A stretch of DNA of 28,235 nucleotides from CAYQMF01 sp964418595 (lineage in GTDB: Bacteria > Planctomycetota > UBA1135 > UBA2386), in contig CAYQMF010000087.1 in NCBI GenBank assembly GCA_964418595.1, positions 1-28,235 on the forward strand. Direction: 5' to 3'. A program made the translations under genes and the position numbers. Numbering within the stretch: position 1 is the stretch's first letter; every line of letters starts with the position of its first letter. Shown here piece by piece: positions 15,799 to 23,641 of the stretch. Below the pieces are notes generated by a model. That model made no database searches. It was not told where the DNA came from and worked only from the letters and a program-made list of their open reading frames with translations.

Positions 15799-16440
15799 TC
15801 AGCCGACGTCGAGTTCGACGACGATCGGCGCCTGCACGGGCCGGTAGCGCAGGTCGCAGGTCGAGGCGTTCACGTGGCGCGTGCGGCCGATCGTGACGTC
15901 GCCGTAGGCCTCGTGGATGTGGCCGAACACGTGGAGGCGCGGCGCGATCCGGGACAGCTCGGCGGCGAGGCGCTCGCAGCCGACGGCTTCGTCCGCGTCG
16001 GTGCGGTCGAGGATGCCGTGCGCCGGGGAGTGCGTGAGCAGCACGTCGACCCCCGCGGGAACGCGCGCCCACACGCGTCCGAGTTCGTCGCCATCACGTG
16101 GCAGGTTGAAGGCCCAGTCGAAGAACCACGGCTGCCAAGGCGTGCCGTAGATGCGCAGGCCGGCGACCGTCGCTTCCTCGTCTTCCAGGTACACGAGGCC
16201 CGACACGTCCCGCAACAACGCCCGCGCGGCCGCCGGGTCCTCCTGGAAGAGGAAATCGTGGTTCCCCGCGATCACGACCTTGTGGCGCTGCGGCAGCGAC
16301 GCCAGCCAGCGGGCCGCGCGCTCGACCTCGATGCGCGAGCCGCGCTGCGTGAGATCGCCCGCGTGGAGGAGGATGTCGCCGTCCGGGACGACGAGGCGCT
16401 CCGTCAGGTTGTGCGTGTCGCTGATGCAGACGAGGCGCAT
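15799..16440 (-). CDS. Metallophosphoesterase, MPPED1/2-like
   Basis: 213 residues. The metal-binding motifs of calcineurin-like phosphoesterases are complete: ISDTHN (Asp8, His10), HAGDLT (Asp29), IAGNHDF (Asn60, His61), LLTHSPAHGI (His137) and HVFGHIHEAYG (His174, His176). The spacing and wording, especially GDILLHAGDLTQ, KVVIAGNHDF and LHVFGHIHEAYG, resemble the animal MPPED1/MPPED2 branch. In mammalian MPPED2 a Gly replaces the first His of the last motif and lowers activity; here His is present, so full phosphodiesterase activity is expected. Likely substrates are cyclic or small phosphodiesters. ATG 16440 opens the fold directly. There is no Shine-Dalgarno sequence, but a TTGCGG-N16-TAGCTT promoter-like pair ends 13 bases upstream. 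It is the first gene of a minus-strand run ending at the SMUG1 gene. Confidence 0.92.
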   Translation of the reverse strand: MRLVCISDTHNLTERLVVPDGDILLHAGDLTQRGSRIEVERAARWLASLPQRHKVVIAGNHDFLFQEDPAAARALLRDVSGLVYLEDEEATVAGLRIYGTPWQPWFFDWAFNLPRDGDELGRVWARVPAGVDVLLTHSPAHGILDRTDADEAVGCERLAAELSRIAPRLHVFGHIHEAYGDVTIGRTRHVNASTCDLRYRPVQAPIVVELDVG

Positions 16441-16453
16441 GGTCGGCAGCGAC

Positions 16454-16481
16454 AAGCTACGGCGCGCTCCGGAGCCCGCAA
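16454..16481 (-). promoter_or_regulatory. Possible sigma-70-type promoter of the phosphoesterase gene
   Basis: On the minus strand TTGCGG (16481-16476) and TAGCTT (16459-16454) are separated by 16 bases, and the -10-like box ends 13 bases before the ATG. Transcription would start about five bases before the start codon. This is the best -35/-10 pair seen in the window. Confidence 0.4.
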
Positions 16482-16576
16482 GCGCGCGGCCGGGCTGGTC
16501 GCCGGCGGTCGCCCCTGGTTCAATGCGCTGGCGCTGGTCATCCCGACCGGCGACGAAGGAACCGCCGACGATCCCC

Positions 16577-17209
16577 ATGCCGAAGGACCCGTCTCCCCGC
16601 GACGTGCCGCCGCCGTCCTCCACGATCGGTCACGTCGCACGCGCGCGCGACGGTGACCCGTTCGCCTGGGACACCCTCGAAGACAAGTTGCGCAAGATGC
16701 TGACCGAGGCCTTCGGCAAGGAGCGCATGCCGGCGAGCTACGCCGTCGACGACCTGATCAACGACACGTGGCTGGACGTCTTGCGCGGCCTCGGCGGCTT
16801 CAGCCTCGAAGCGGGTTCGAGCTTCCGGGCCTGGGTGATGCGCATCGCGCAGAACAACCTGAAAGACCGGTTCCGCTACGACGAGAAGGACCGACGCAAG
16901 CCGCCGGGGCTCGTGCACCTCGACGCACCCATGGGTGACACGTCCGGTGTGCTGGGCGACCGCGTCGCGGATCCCGACGCGCACCGCCCCAGCATGCACG
17001 CGCGCCGCGACGAGCTGTCCGCCGCGTTCTGGGCGCTGGTGAAGGGCCTGCGGAAGGAGGCGCGCACCATCGTCGAGCTGCGCATCTTCCACGAGCTGCC
17101 CTTCGAGGAGATCATGCACAAGGTCGGGCGGAACAAGGTCGACACCGTCAAGGCGATCTTCCACCGCACGATGGCCAAGCTGCGCGGGGAACTCGGCGGA
17201 CACGCGTAG
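16577..17209 (+). CDS. RNA polymerase sigma factor, ECF-like, planctomycete type
   Basis: 210 residues. Region 2 spans about 25-105, with SYAVDDLINDTWLDVLRGLG as the core-binding helix and FRAWVMRIAQNNLKDRFRYD for promoter melting and recognition. Region 4 (about 155-205) contains LRKEARTIVELRIFHELPFE and the helix-turn-helix EEIMHKVGRNKVDTVKAIFH. The long linker (DKSR-like basic stretch, then MGDTSGVLGDRVADPD) is typical of planctomycete ECF factors that often lack an adjacent anti-sigma factor and can be linked to Ser/Thr kinases. Here neither neighbour is an anti-sigma: the upstream gene is a divergent phosphoesterase and the downstream gene a convergent secreted propeller. ATG 16577 is chosen because the open frame further upstream is antisense to the phosphoesterase gene. 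No strong Shine-Dalgarno sequence is visible. Confidence 0.9.
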   Translation: MPKDPSPRDVPPPSSTIGHVARARDGDPFAWDTLEDKLRKMLTEAFGKERMPASYAVDDLINDTWLDVLRGLGGFSLEAGSSFRAWVMRIAQNNLKDRFRYDEKDRRKPPGLVHLDAPMGDTSGVLGDRVADPDAHRPSMHARRDELSAAFWALVKGLRKEARTIVELRIFHELPFEEIMHKVGRNKVDTVKAIFHRTMAKLRGELGGHA

Positions 17210-17244
17210 GCCAACCTGCTGGCTCGAGCCGCGCCGCCTCCGGG

Positions 17245-20200
17245 TCACTTCCCCTTGTCGTCGACCAACACGTGCGGGATGCCCGCCTCCGCCGCCATGC
17301 GGTTGAACTTCGAGAGGTCGAGCGAGACCAGCGAGTTGAGCTTGTCGATCTGCGCGTCGATGGCGACCGTCAGTTCGGCCTTCACCGCGATCGCCTGCTG
17401 CGTCGGCGCGTTGTCGCCGGCGGCGACGACGCTCAGCACGTTGCCGAGCTTGTCGTTGAGGCGGATGGGGAAGTTGAGCGGGTCCTGGCCGCTCTTGTTC
17501 TTCGTCTGGTAGAGCGCCTCCTCGATTGCGGTGGCGTCGGCCTTCAGCTTGTCGCCGAGCGTGCGCAGGTCGGCGAGCGCGTCGCCCTCCGCCTTCTTGG
17601 CGACGCCACTCACCTGGTCGCGGACGGCGCGCGTCTTCAGGATCGCCTCGTGCGCCTCGGTCAGCTTGTCGCGACCCTCCAGCAGGAACGCGAGCTGCGC
17701 CTGCAGGTCGGCGGCGGTGGCGCTGCTGCGCGGATCCTTGCGCACGTCGAACTCCTGGCTCTGCGTCTGGGCGGTCTCGCCGCTGCCGACGATGAGCTTC
17801 ACCAGGTAGCGACCCGGCACCGCGCGGGGGCCGCTGGTCATCGATCCCCACAGGATCATGCCGGGCACCTCCTTGGCGCCTTCGTAGCGGAGGTCCCAGT
17901 CGAAGCGGTTCATGCCGGCCTTCAGCTCGAGCTTGTCGCCCTTCTCCTTGGCGTCGGTGGCGCGGCTGCGGATCACCGTGCCGTCGGCAGTGCACCACTG
18001 CAGCTCGACGCGGATGTCCTTGGGCACGCTCTTCACGAACACGCGCGCCGCTGCCCCGCTGGGCGGGTTGTCGCCGACGCTGTCGCGGCCGCGGCCGCGC
18101 CCGCCGAAGCCGCCGCCGATCCGGTCGACGGCCTCCGGCGCGAACAGGTGCCACTCGGCGTCGGCCTGCCGCGGGTCGAGCTGCTGCAGGTGCACGAGGT
18201 TGTCGAGGATCCAGAACGAGCGTCCCTGCGTGGCGGCGATGAGGTCGTTCTCCTTCACCGCCAGGTCGGTGATCGGCGTGATCGGCAGGTCGAGCTGCAG
18301 CGGCTGCCAGCGCGCGCCGTCGTCGAACGACACGTACACCCCACGTTCCGTCCCTGCGTAGAGCAGCCCGGCGCGCGCCGGGTCGCAGCGCACCGCACGC
18401 GTGAAGTGTGTGGCCGCGATGCCGTCCGTGATGCGCGTCCACGACGCGCCGTAGTCGGTGGTCCTGTAGAGATACGGCGTGAAGTCGTCGAGCTTGTAGC
18501 GCGTGCCGGCGAGGTACGCGGCGCCGCGCGCCGACGGGTGGACCTCGACGCAGTTCCACATCATCCACTCGGGCGCATCCTTCGGCGTGACGTCCTTCCA
18601 ACCCTTGCCGCCATCGCGCGAGACGTGTACCAGCCCGTCGTCGGAGGCGCACCACAGCAGGTTCTGCTCCAGCGGCGACTCGCACGCCGCGAAGATCGTG
18701 CAGTAGTACTCGACGCTGGTGTTGTCCTTGGTGATGGGTCCGCCACTCGGACCCTGCTTGCTCTTGTCGTTGCGGGTGAGATCGCCACTGATCGGCTGCC
18801 AACTCGCGCCGCCGTCGAGGCTCTTGAAGAGCACGTTGCCCGCCGTGTACAGCGCGTGCGGTGCGTGCGGCGAGAAGAAGATGGGGAAGTTCCACTGGAA
18901 GCGGTAGCGCAGGTCCGCGGCGCCCCAGCCCATGGGGTTGTCGGGCCATACGTTCACGAGGCGTCGCTCGCCAGTGCGGTGGTTCTGCATCTCGAGGTAG
19001 CCGCCGTAGCTGCCGCCGAACACGAGGTCGGGGTCCCTGGGATGCACGGCGAGGTGGCCACTCTCGCCGCCGGCCGTCGACTCCCAGTCGCGCTCGCCGA
19101 TGCGTCCGCCTTCGCCGCGCGACGCGATGCGTACCGTCGAGTTGTCCTGTTGCCCGCCGTAGATGCGGTAGGGGACGTGGTTGTCGGTGGCGACGCGGTA
19201 GAACTGCGCGGTCGGCTGGTTGTCGAGCGGCGACCAGGAAGCGCCGCCGTCGAACGACACGTGCGCGCCGCCGTCGTTGCACTCGATCATGCGCTGCGGG
19301 TCGTTGGGGTCGAGCCAGAGGTCGTGGTTGTCGCCGTGTCCGGTGCCGATGCGCTCGAAGGTCTTGCCACCGTCCTTGCTCTTGTGGAAGGACACGTTGA
19401 GCACGTACACGCCGTCCTGGTCCTTGGGATCGGCGTACACGCGCGTGTAGTACCACGCGCGCTGGCGGAGGTTGCGATCGTCGCTCACCCGCGTCCACTT
19501 CTCGCCGCCATCGTCGCTGCGGAACAGGCCACCGTCGTCGGCTTCGACCATTGCGAACACGCGCTCGCTGCGCGCTGGCGACACGGCCACGCCGATGATC
19601 CCCACCGTGCCCTTGGGCAGTCCGTCCTTGCGCGTGATCTCCGTCCACGAGTCGCCGCCGTCGGTGCTCTTCCACAGCCCGGATCCGTCACCGCCGCTCT
19701 CGAGGCTGTAGGGCGTGCGCAGCACGCGCCACGTGCTCGCGAACAGGATGCGCGGGTTGCTCGGGTCGAAGCAGAGGTCGACCGCGCCGGCCCTGTCGCT
19801 CACGAACAGCACTTTCTCCCAGGTCGCGCCGCCGTCCTTGCTGCGGAACACGCCACGCTCGGCGTTGGGTCCGGAGATGTGGCCCATCGCCGCGACGTAG
19901 ACGAGGTCCTCGTTGCGCGGATGGATGCGGATCCGGCCCACGTGCTGCGTGTCGGCCAGCCCCATGAACCGCCAGGTCTTGCCCGCGTCGGTCGACTTCC
20001 ACACGCCGTCGCCGCTCGAGACGTTGCCGCGCACGGTCACCTCGCCGAGGCCGGCGAAGACCACGTTCGGGTCGCTCTCGCTCACCGCCACCGCGCCGAC
20101 CGAGCCGCCGAAGAACCCGTCGCTGACGCAATTCCACCTCCGGCCCGCGTCGGTGGTCTTCCACACGCCGCCGCCGGTGCTCGCGAAGTAGTAGGTGTTG

Positions 20201-20367
20201 CGATCCGACGGGATGCCGGCCACGCCGCAGGCGCGCCCGCCGCGCGCGGGACCGACGTTGCGCCACTCCAGCGTGTCGAGGAGCGACGTCGGCATGGGCG
20301 GTGCCTGCTGCGCGACGAGGGGGAGGGACGCGGCGAGCGCGAAGACGGCGAGGGCGAGGGTCTGCAT
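17245..20367 (-). CDS. Secreted sortilin/VPS10-like BNR beta-propeller protein
   Basis: 1040 residues. A signal peptide (MQTLALAVFALAASLPLVAQ) precedes SLLDTLEWRNVGPARGGR, the usual start of this family. At least eight Asp-box/BNR repeats follow, for example GGGVWKTTDAGRRW, GVFRSKDGGATWEKV, GLWKSTDGGDSWTEI, GLFRSDDGGEKWTRV and HVSRDGGKGWKDV. They form one or two seven- to ten-bladed propellers over residues 30-700. The C-terminal 300 residues include a beta domain and a helical segment (FLLEGRDKLTEAHEAILKTR) and end in PHVLVDDKGK. Similar proteins of about 1000 residues are widespread in secreting bacteria and are often named glycosyl hydrolases or sialidases, but catalysis is unproven; binding to glycans or proteins is equally possible. 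The length is normal. The gene ends 35 bases from the convergent sigma gene. Confidence 0.92.
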   Translation of the reverse strand: MQTLALAVFALAASLPLVAQQAPPMPTSLLDTLEWRNVGPARGGRACGVAGIPSDRNTYYFASTGGGVWKTTDAGRRWNCVSDGFFGGSVGAVAVSESDPNVVFAGLGEVTVRGNVSSGDGVWKSTDAGKTWRFMGLADTQHVGRIRIHPRNEDLVYVAAMGHISGPNAERGVFRSKDGGATWEKVLFVSDRAGAVDLCFDPSNPRILFASTWRVLRTPYSLESGGDGSGLWKSTDGGDSWTEITRKDGLPKGTVGIIGVAVSPARSERVFAMVEADDGGLFRSDDGGEKWTRVSDDRNLRQRAWYYTRVYADPKDQDGVYVLNVSFHKSKDGGKTFERIGTGHGDNHDLWLDPNDPQRMIECNDGGAHVSFDGGASWSPLDNQPTAQFYRVATDNHVPYRIYGGQQDNSTVRIASRGEGGRIGERDWESTAGGESGHLAVHPRDPDLVFGGSYGGYLEMQNHRTGERRLVNVWPDNPMGWGAADLRYRFQWNFPIFFSPHAPHALYTAGNVLFKSLDGGASWQPISGDLTRNDKSKQGPSGGPITKDNTSVEYYCTIFAACESPLEQNLLWCASDDGLVHVSRDGGKGWKDVTPKDAPEWMMWNCVEVHPSARGAAYLAGTRYKLDDFTPYLYRTTDYGASWTRITDGIAATHFTRAVRCDPARAGLLYAGTERGVYVSFDDGARWQPLQLDLPITPITDLAVKENDLIAATQGRSFWILDNLVHLQQLDPRQADAEWHLFAPEAVDRIGGGFGGRGRGRDSVGDNPPSGAAARVFVKSVPKDIRVELQWCTADGTVIRSRATDAKEKGDKLELKAGMNRFDWDLRYEGAKEVPGMILWGSMTSGPRAVPGRYLVKLIVGSGETAQTQSQEFDVRKDPRSSATAADLQAQLAFLLEGRDKLTEAHEAILKTRAVRDQVSGVAKKAEGDALADLRTLGDKLKADATAIEEALYQTKNKSGQDPLNFPIRLNDKLGNVLSVVAAGDNAPTQQAIAVKAELTVAIDAQIDKLNSLVSLDLSKFNRMAAEAGIPHVLVDDKGK

Positions 20368-20379
20368 CGGGCGGTCGGG

Positions 20380-20385
20380 ATGCTA
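20380..20385 (-). promoter_or_regulatory. Possible -10 box (TAGCAT) inside a small inverted repeat
   Basis: On the minus strand TAGCAT ends 12 bases before the ATG of the propeller gene. It overlaps one arm of the inverted repeat GATGCT-N9-AGCATC (20379-20399), which could be an operator. The arms are only 6 bases, so chance is possible. Confidence 0.3.
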
Positions 20386-20474
20386 CGGGCGACAGCATCG
20401 GCCCGTTGGCCTGTTTCCACGGGTCCTTCGTCCACGCAGCGCGCGCGCCGGCTCCCGGCGTGCGGCAGCGCAAG

Positions 20475-20480
20475 TAGACT
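20475..20480 (+). promoter_or_regulatory. Possible -10 box (TAGACT) upstream of the Cys-rich secreted protein gene
   Basis: TAGACT followed by GCGG lies 39 bases before ATG 20520, in the same GCA-G-TAGACTGCG context as the box before msrA. No convincing -35 is seen. It would give a short untranslated leader. Confidence 0.3.
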
Positions 20481-20519
20481 GCGGCTCCTTCCTGCCCTCA
20501 CTCGCTTCCGCGGAGGCCC

Positions 20520-21765
20520 ATGCGTCGTCCGGTCCTGCACCTCCTCAGAGCTGCCGCGCTGGTCTCGCCCGCTGCAACCAGTTTCTCGTGTACGGCGCGG
20601 TAAACGGCGGCGTGCCGGGCATCGAACGCCAACTCACGGGCTGCAACGAGTTCGCGCTGTGCGCGCCACTGCTCGGTCTGCCGCCCACACCGTGGGCAGG
20701 CGGCACCGGATACAACCCGATCCAACGCGTGGCCTTCGACAGCGATGGCTCGAGGCTCGTCGGCGTCTCGGCCATGACCTACGGCGGCGTCTGCCACGTG
20801 ACCTGTGGGCCGATGACGCCGCCCGGGATCACGCCGGGTTCGCTGGTCACGGCCTCGCGTTCGAGGAGGACGGCACGTCGACCGGGGCGCTGTGGAGCCT
20901 GGACAGTGCGGGCGGCCTGCAGAAGCTCGGCTGGCAGACCCGGTCCTGCCCCGGGCCGGGCGCGCTCTGCAGCATCGCCGGGTTCATGCCCACGCCGAAC
21001 CATCTCGCCGCCGGCCTCGCGATCAGCGAGGTGCACGGTCTCGTGTTCTTCTCGGCGAGCGTGTTCTCGGGTGGCGCGCCCGACAACTGGATCTTCGCGG
21101 CACCGCTCGCCAATCCCTGCCAGCCCACCTGTCGGTTGCAGGTGGGCAACTGTGGCGCGACGGCGCTCGGCCCGATCACCGGCCTCGCGTTCGATGACTG
21201 CTACAGCATGCTCATCATGACCGACGGGACGAACACGATGCTCACCACGTTCGTGCCCGCGGGCGGGGGGCTGCCTTGCAACTACATCGCACCCAGTTGC
21301 TGTCCGCCGACGCTCGGTCGCCGCTGTGGCCTCTGCGTCGAGGGCGGGCATACGGCGTCCGTGGGCGCATCGTGTCTCGCCGCGCCGTGCCCGTCGTGCC
21401 CGTCGATGACGCTCGGGCCGGTGGGGGACCCGGTGATCGGCAACAGCAGCTTCGCCTTCCGCCTCGACAACGCTCCCGCCAACGTGCCAGTTGCGTGCCT
21501 GGTCGGGATCGGCCCTTGCACCACCGGGATCCCGTTTGCCTGCGGCCAGATCTACCTGCCGCTCGCGCCGCCGCCGATCTCGCTCGGCACGCTGATCACG
21601 TCCGGCGCCGGGTGCACCGGGTCGGTGTCCTTCCCGCTGCCCGTGCCGCTCAACTTCGGCCTGTGCGGCGCACAGCTCTCCGGGCAGGCGCCGGTCATGT
21701 GCGTCGGTACGCCGATCGGCATCGGGTTGACCAACGGGGTGTGCCTCGTCGTGTCGGACAGTTGA
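20520..21765 (+). pseudogene. Secreted Cys-rich protein, frame broken by two apparent missing bases
   Basis: ATG 20520 starts a signal-like sequence (MRRPVLHLLRAAALV). The coding frame then shifts near 20560-20570 to LARCNQFLVYGAVNGGVPG through CGPMTPPGITPGSLVT. It shifts again near 20838-20852 to GLAFEEDGTSTGALWSLDSA and onward to the TGA at 21765. Each shift is repaired by adding one base, giving a protein of about 415 residues. The first two thirds carry WD/NHL-like strand phrases (NPIQRVAFDSDGSRLVGVS, PITGLAFDDCYSMLIMTDGT), suggesting a small propeller. A dense Cys segment (SCCPPTLGRRCGLC) follows. A C-terminal domain of about 110 residues (FRLDNAPANVPVACLVG, PFACGQIYLPL, FPLPVPLNFGLCGAQLSGQA, LTNGVCLVVSD) has the style I associate with secreted planctomycete proteins of the Poly30 type. 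The function is unknown; it is likely extracellular. Confidence 0.7.
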
Positions 21766-21846
21766 GCGGCTGACGAGAAGGCTGCGCGCGGTTGCCCATC
21801 GCTTCGGCGCCTGCAACGCCGTCGCGCCAAGGGCGCTGAGGCGGCC

Positions 21847-23610
21847 ATGCGTCTCGCCCTGTTGCCGCTGGCTGCCGCGTTCCCCCTGCTGCTCTGCACC
21901 GTATCGTGCCGGAAGGCGTCCCCGGCTCCCCCCGGGGGAGTGATCGCGACTGCCTGGCCCCCCGTCGACAGGGTCATCCTGCAGCGGCCGTCGCTGACCA
22001 TCTCCGTGGATCTCCCCGCGACCGTGGCCGGGGCCCACCTCGATGTCGATGGGCGGGTCCATCCCGCGCAGGCGCGCGTGCGCGGCGCGCGCGCGACCTT
22101 CGTGAGCGTCGACCTCTCGGGCGGGCGCCGCGTGCGCGTGATCGCCGGCACGCCGGCCGCTCCAGGCGCGATCCTGCGCGAGTACGACGTCGAACTGGTG
22201 GCGAACGATCACACGTTCGCTGCGGGAATCACACCGCGCGCGGGGTTGGTCGGCTCGACCGTGACGTTGGCCCTGACGCAGGGCGCGGCCGCGCCAAATG
22301 CGCGTGCGGTGCTGCACGACCCACAGGGCGATGGGCAGTGGGTCGACCTGGGTTCGGCCCTGACGCACGCCTTGCCGCTGCGCGCCGCTGGCGTGAGTGC
22401 CCCCCGCATCTGCGTCGTCGACGCGAATGGTGCTGGCCACGTCGTCGACCTGGATGCGCGGATCGCAGCATTCGAGGTGGGTGCGGGCGCGGCGGAGCGC
22501 CGCACGATCGATCTGCCCGGCGGCCCGGCGCTCGCGGCCGGCTGGTCGGCGAGCGGGCTCGTTGCCGTCACCGATCGGCTGGTCGACCTCGACCTGCGCA
22601 GCGGTGGTGCGACGGCGTCGGCGGCTGGTGTCCCGACGCGGGCGTCGGCCGTTGCCGGCGGCCTCGACGGTGCGCTGTACGTGGCGAGCACGTCGGCGAG
22701 TGGTGTGGCTCGCTTCGTGCGCACCGACGGGCGATGGGCCAGCGACACAGCGTTCGGCGTCGGCGGCGTGATTGGCGGCCGCGGCGCGGGCCCAGGCCGC
22801 TTCCTCGGGGCGCTCACCCTGGCTGTCATCCAGGGCGGCGACGGGGAGTTGGTAGCGGTCGCAGACTCGGCGCGGCGCGACGTGCAGCTCTTCGACGATC
22901 GGGGACGGTTCATCCGGGTGGCGGCGGGGGGGCTTGCCGGCGTCGCGCACATCGCGGCGGTCGGATCGGCGTTGCTGGTCGCCACCGGCCATGGGCGCGA
23001 CCGCGGCCTCGTCGCGGCCGGCGTCGAGGGCGAGCGCATCGCGGTGGACAGCCTGCTCGGCGCAGTGGGCGACGGAGGCCCCGTCACCTGGATCGGCGCC
23101 GCGGGCCAGCACGTCCTGCTCCTGGCTCCCGACTCCGGCACCGTCACGATCCACAGGAGCGGGCCCGTGAGTCCCGGCCTGGTGCGCGTGCTGCCGATTC
23201 CGTCGGGAACGCGCCCGCTGGCTGCTGACCAGGACGTGGGTGAACGCATCCGCGTGTTGAGCGCGGATCCGCGCGGCCTCGCGCTCGACATCCTCTACCC
23301 GGAGCCCCCCGGGTACCGCCCGACGGACGATCTGACGGCTTCGATCGCCGCCGCCCGCAGCGGCAGTCTCGACCTGATGCGCGAGCGGTTGACCGGCCAG
23401 GCCGGGGCCGACTTCGATGCCGGGCGCGACGCCGCCGGCTTCGCGGCCGCGGCGAGTGTGCTGTTCGCCCAGTTCAGCGAGTGGCGCGAACTGGAGCGAC
23501 CCGCGCCCGACCAGGCGACTCTCATCGCGCGGCACGACCCGTCGGGCCGCTGGGTCCGCTTCCTGGCCACGCTCGAGCCCGGCTCCAGCCGTTGGCTGAT
23601 CGCGCGGTGA
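21847..23610 (+). CDS. Lipoprotein with beta-propeller-like repeats, function unknown
   Basis: 587 residues. A lipoprotein signal with Cys near residue 21 (LLLCTVSCRK) is followed by a beta-sandwich-like part (about 40-170). From about residue 200 to 480 there are repeated strand groups such as GLVAVTDRLVDLDLRSGG, GLDGALYVASTSASGVARFV, GDGELVAVADSARRDVQLFD and GQHVLLLAPDSGTVTIHRSG, each spaced by 40-60 residues, resembling NHL/YVTN propeller blades. The C-terminal 100 residues are more helical. No catalytic motif is recognised. ATG 21847 has GAGG five bases upstream. The next gene starts 31 bases after the stop in the same direction, so the two probably form an operon, perhaps with the preceding Cys-rich gene 81 bases upstream. 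A role at the cell surface, binding or sensing, is an inference from the fold only. Confidence 0.75.
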   Translation: MRLALLPLAAAFPLLLCTVSCRKASPAPPGGVIATAWPPVDRVILQRPSLTISVDLPATVAGAHLDVDGRVHPAQARVRGARATFVSVDLSGGRRVRVIAGTPAAPGAILREYDVELVANDHTFAAGITPRAGLVGSTVTLALTQGAAAPNARAVLHDPQGDGQWVDLGSALTHALPLRAAGVSAPRICVVDANGAGHVVDLDARIAAFEVGAGAAERRTIDLPGGPALAAGWSASGLVAVTDRLVDLDLRSGGATASAAGVPTRASAVAGGLDGALYVASTSASGVARFVRTDGRWASDTAFGVGGVIGGRGAGPGRFLGALTLAVIQGGDGELVAVADSARRDVQLFDDRGRFIRVAAGGLAGVAHIAAVGSALLVATGHGRDRGLVAAGVEGERIAVDSLLGAVGDGGPVTWIGAAGQHVLLLAPDSGTVTIHRSGPVSPGLVRVLPIPSGTRPLAADQDVGERIRVLSADPRGLALDILYPEPPGYRPTDDLTASIAAARSGSLDLMRERLTGQAGADFDAGRDAAGFAAAASVLFAQFSEWRELERPAPDQATLIARHDPSGRWVRFLATLEPGSSRWLIAR

Positions 23611-23641
23611 ACCGCTTCTTGCACCTTCGCGGAGATCGACG

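Noticed and set aside
17210..17244. Palindrome GGCTCGAGCC between convergent genes as a terminator
   Set aside because: The self-complementary core has no loop and only five-base arms, too weak to call.
17272..21765. Plus-strand open frame of 1497 codons
   Set aside because: Its first 1000 codons are antisense to the secreted propeller gene and are Arg/Val/Ala-rich as expected from reading GC-rich codons backwards. Only the last part (after about 20850) is real and belongs to the Cys-rich protein.
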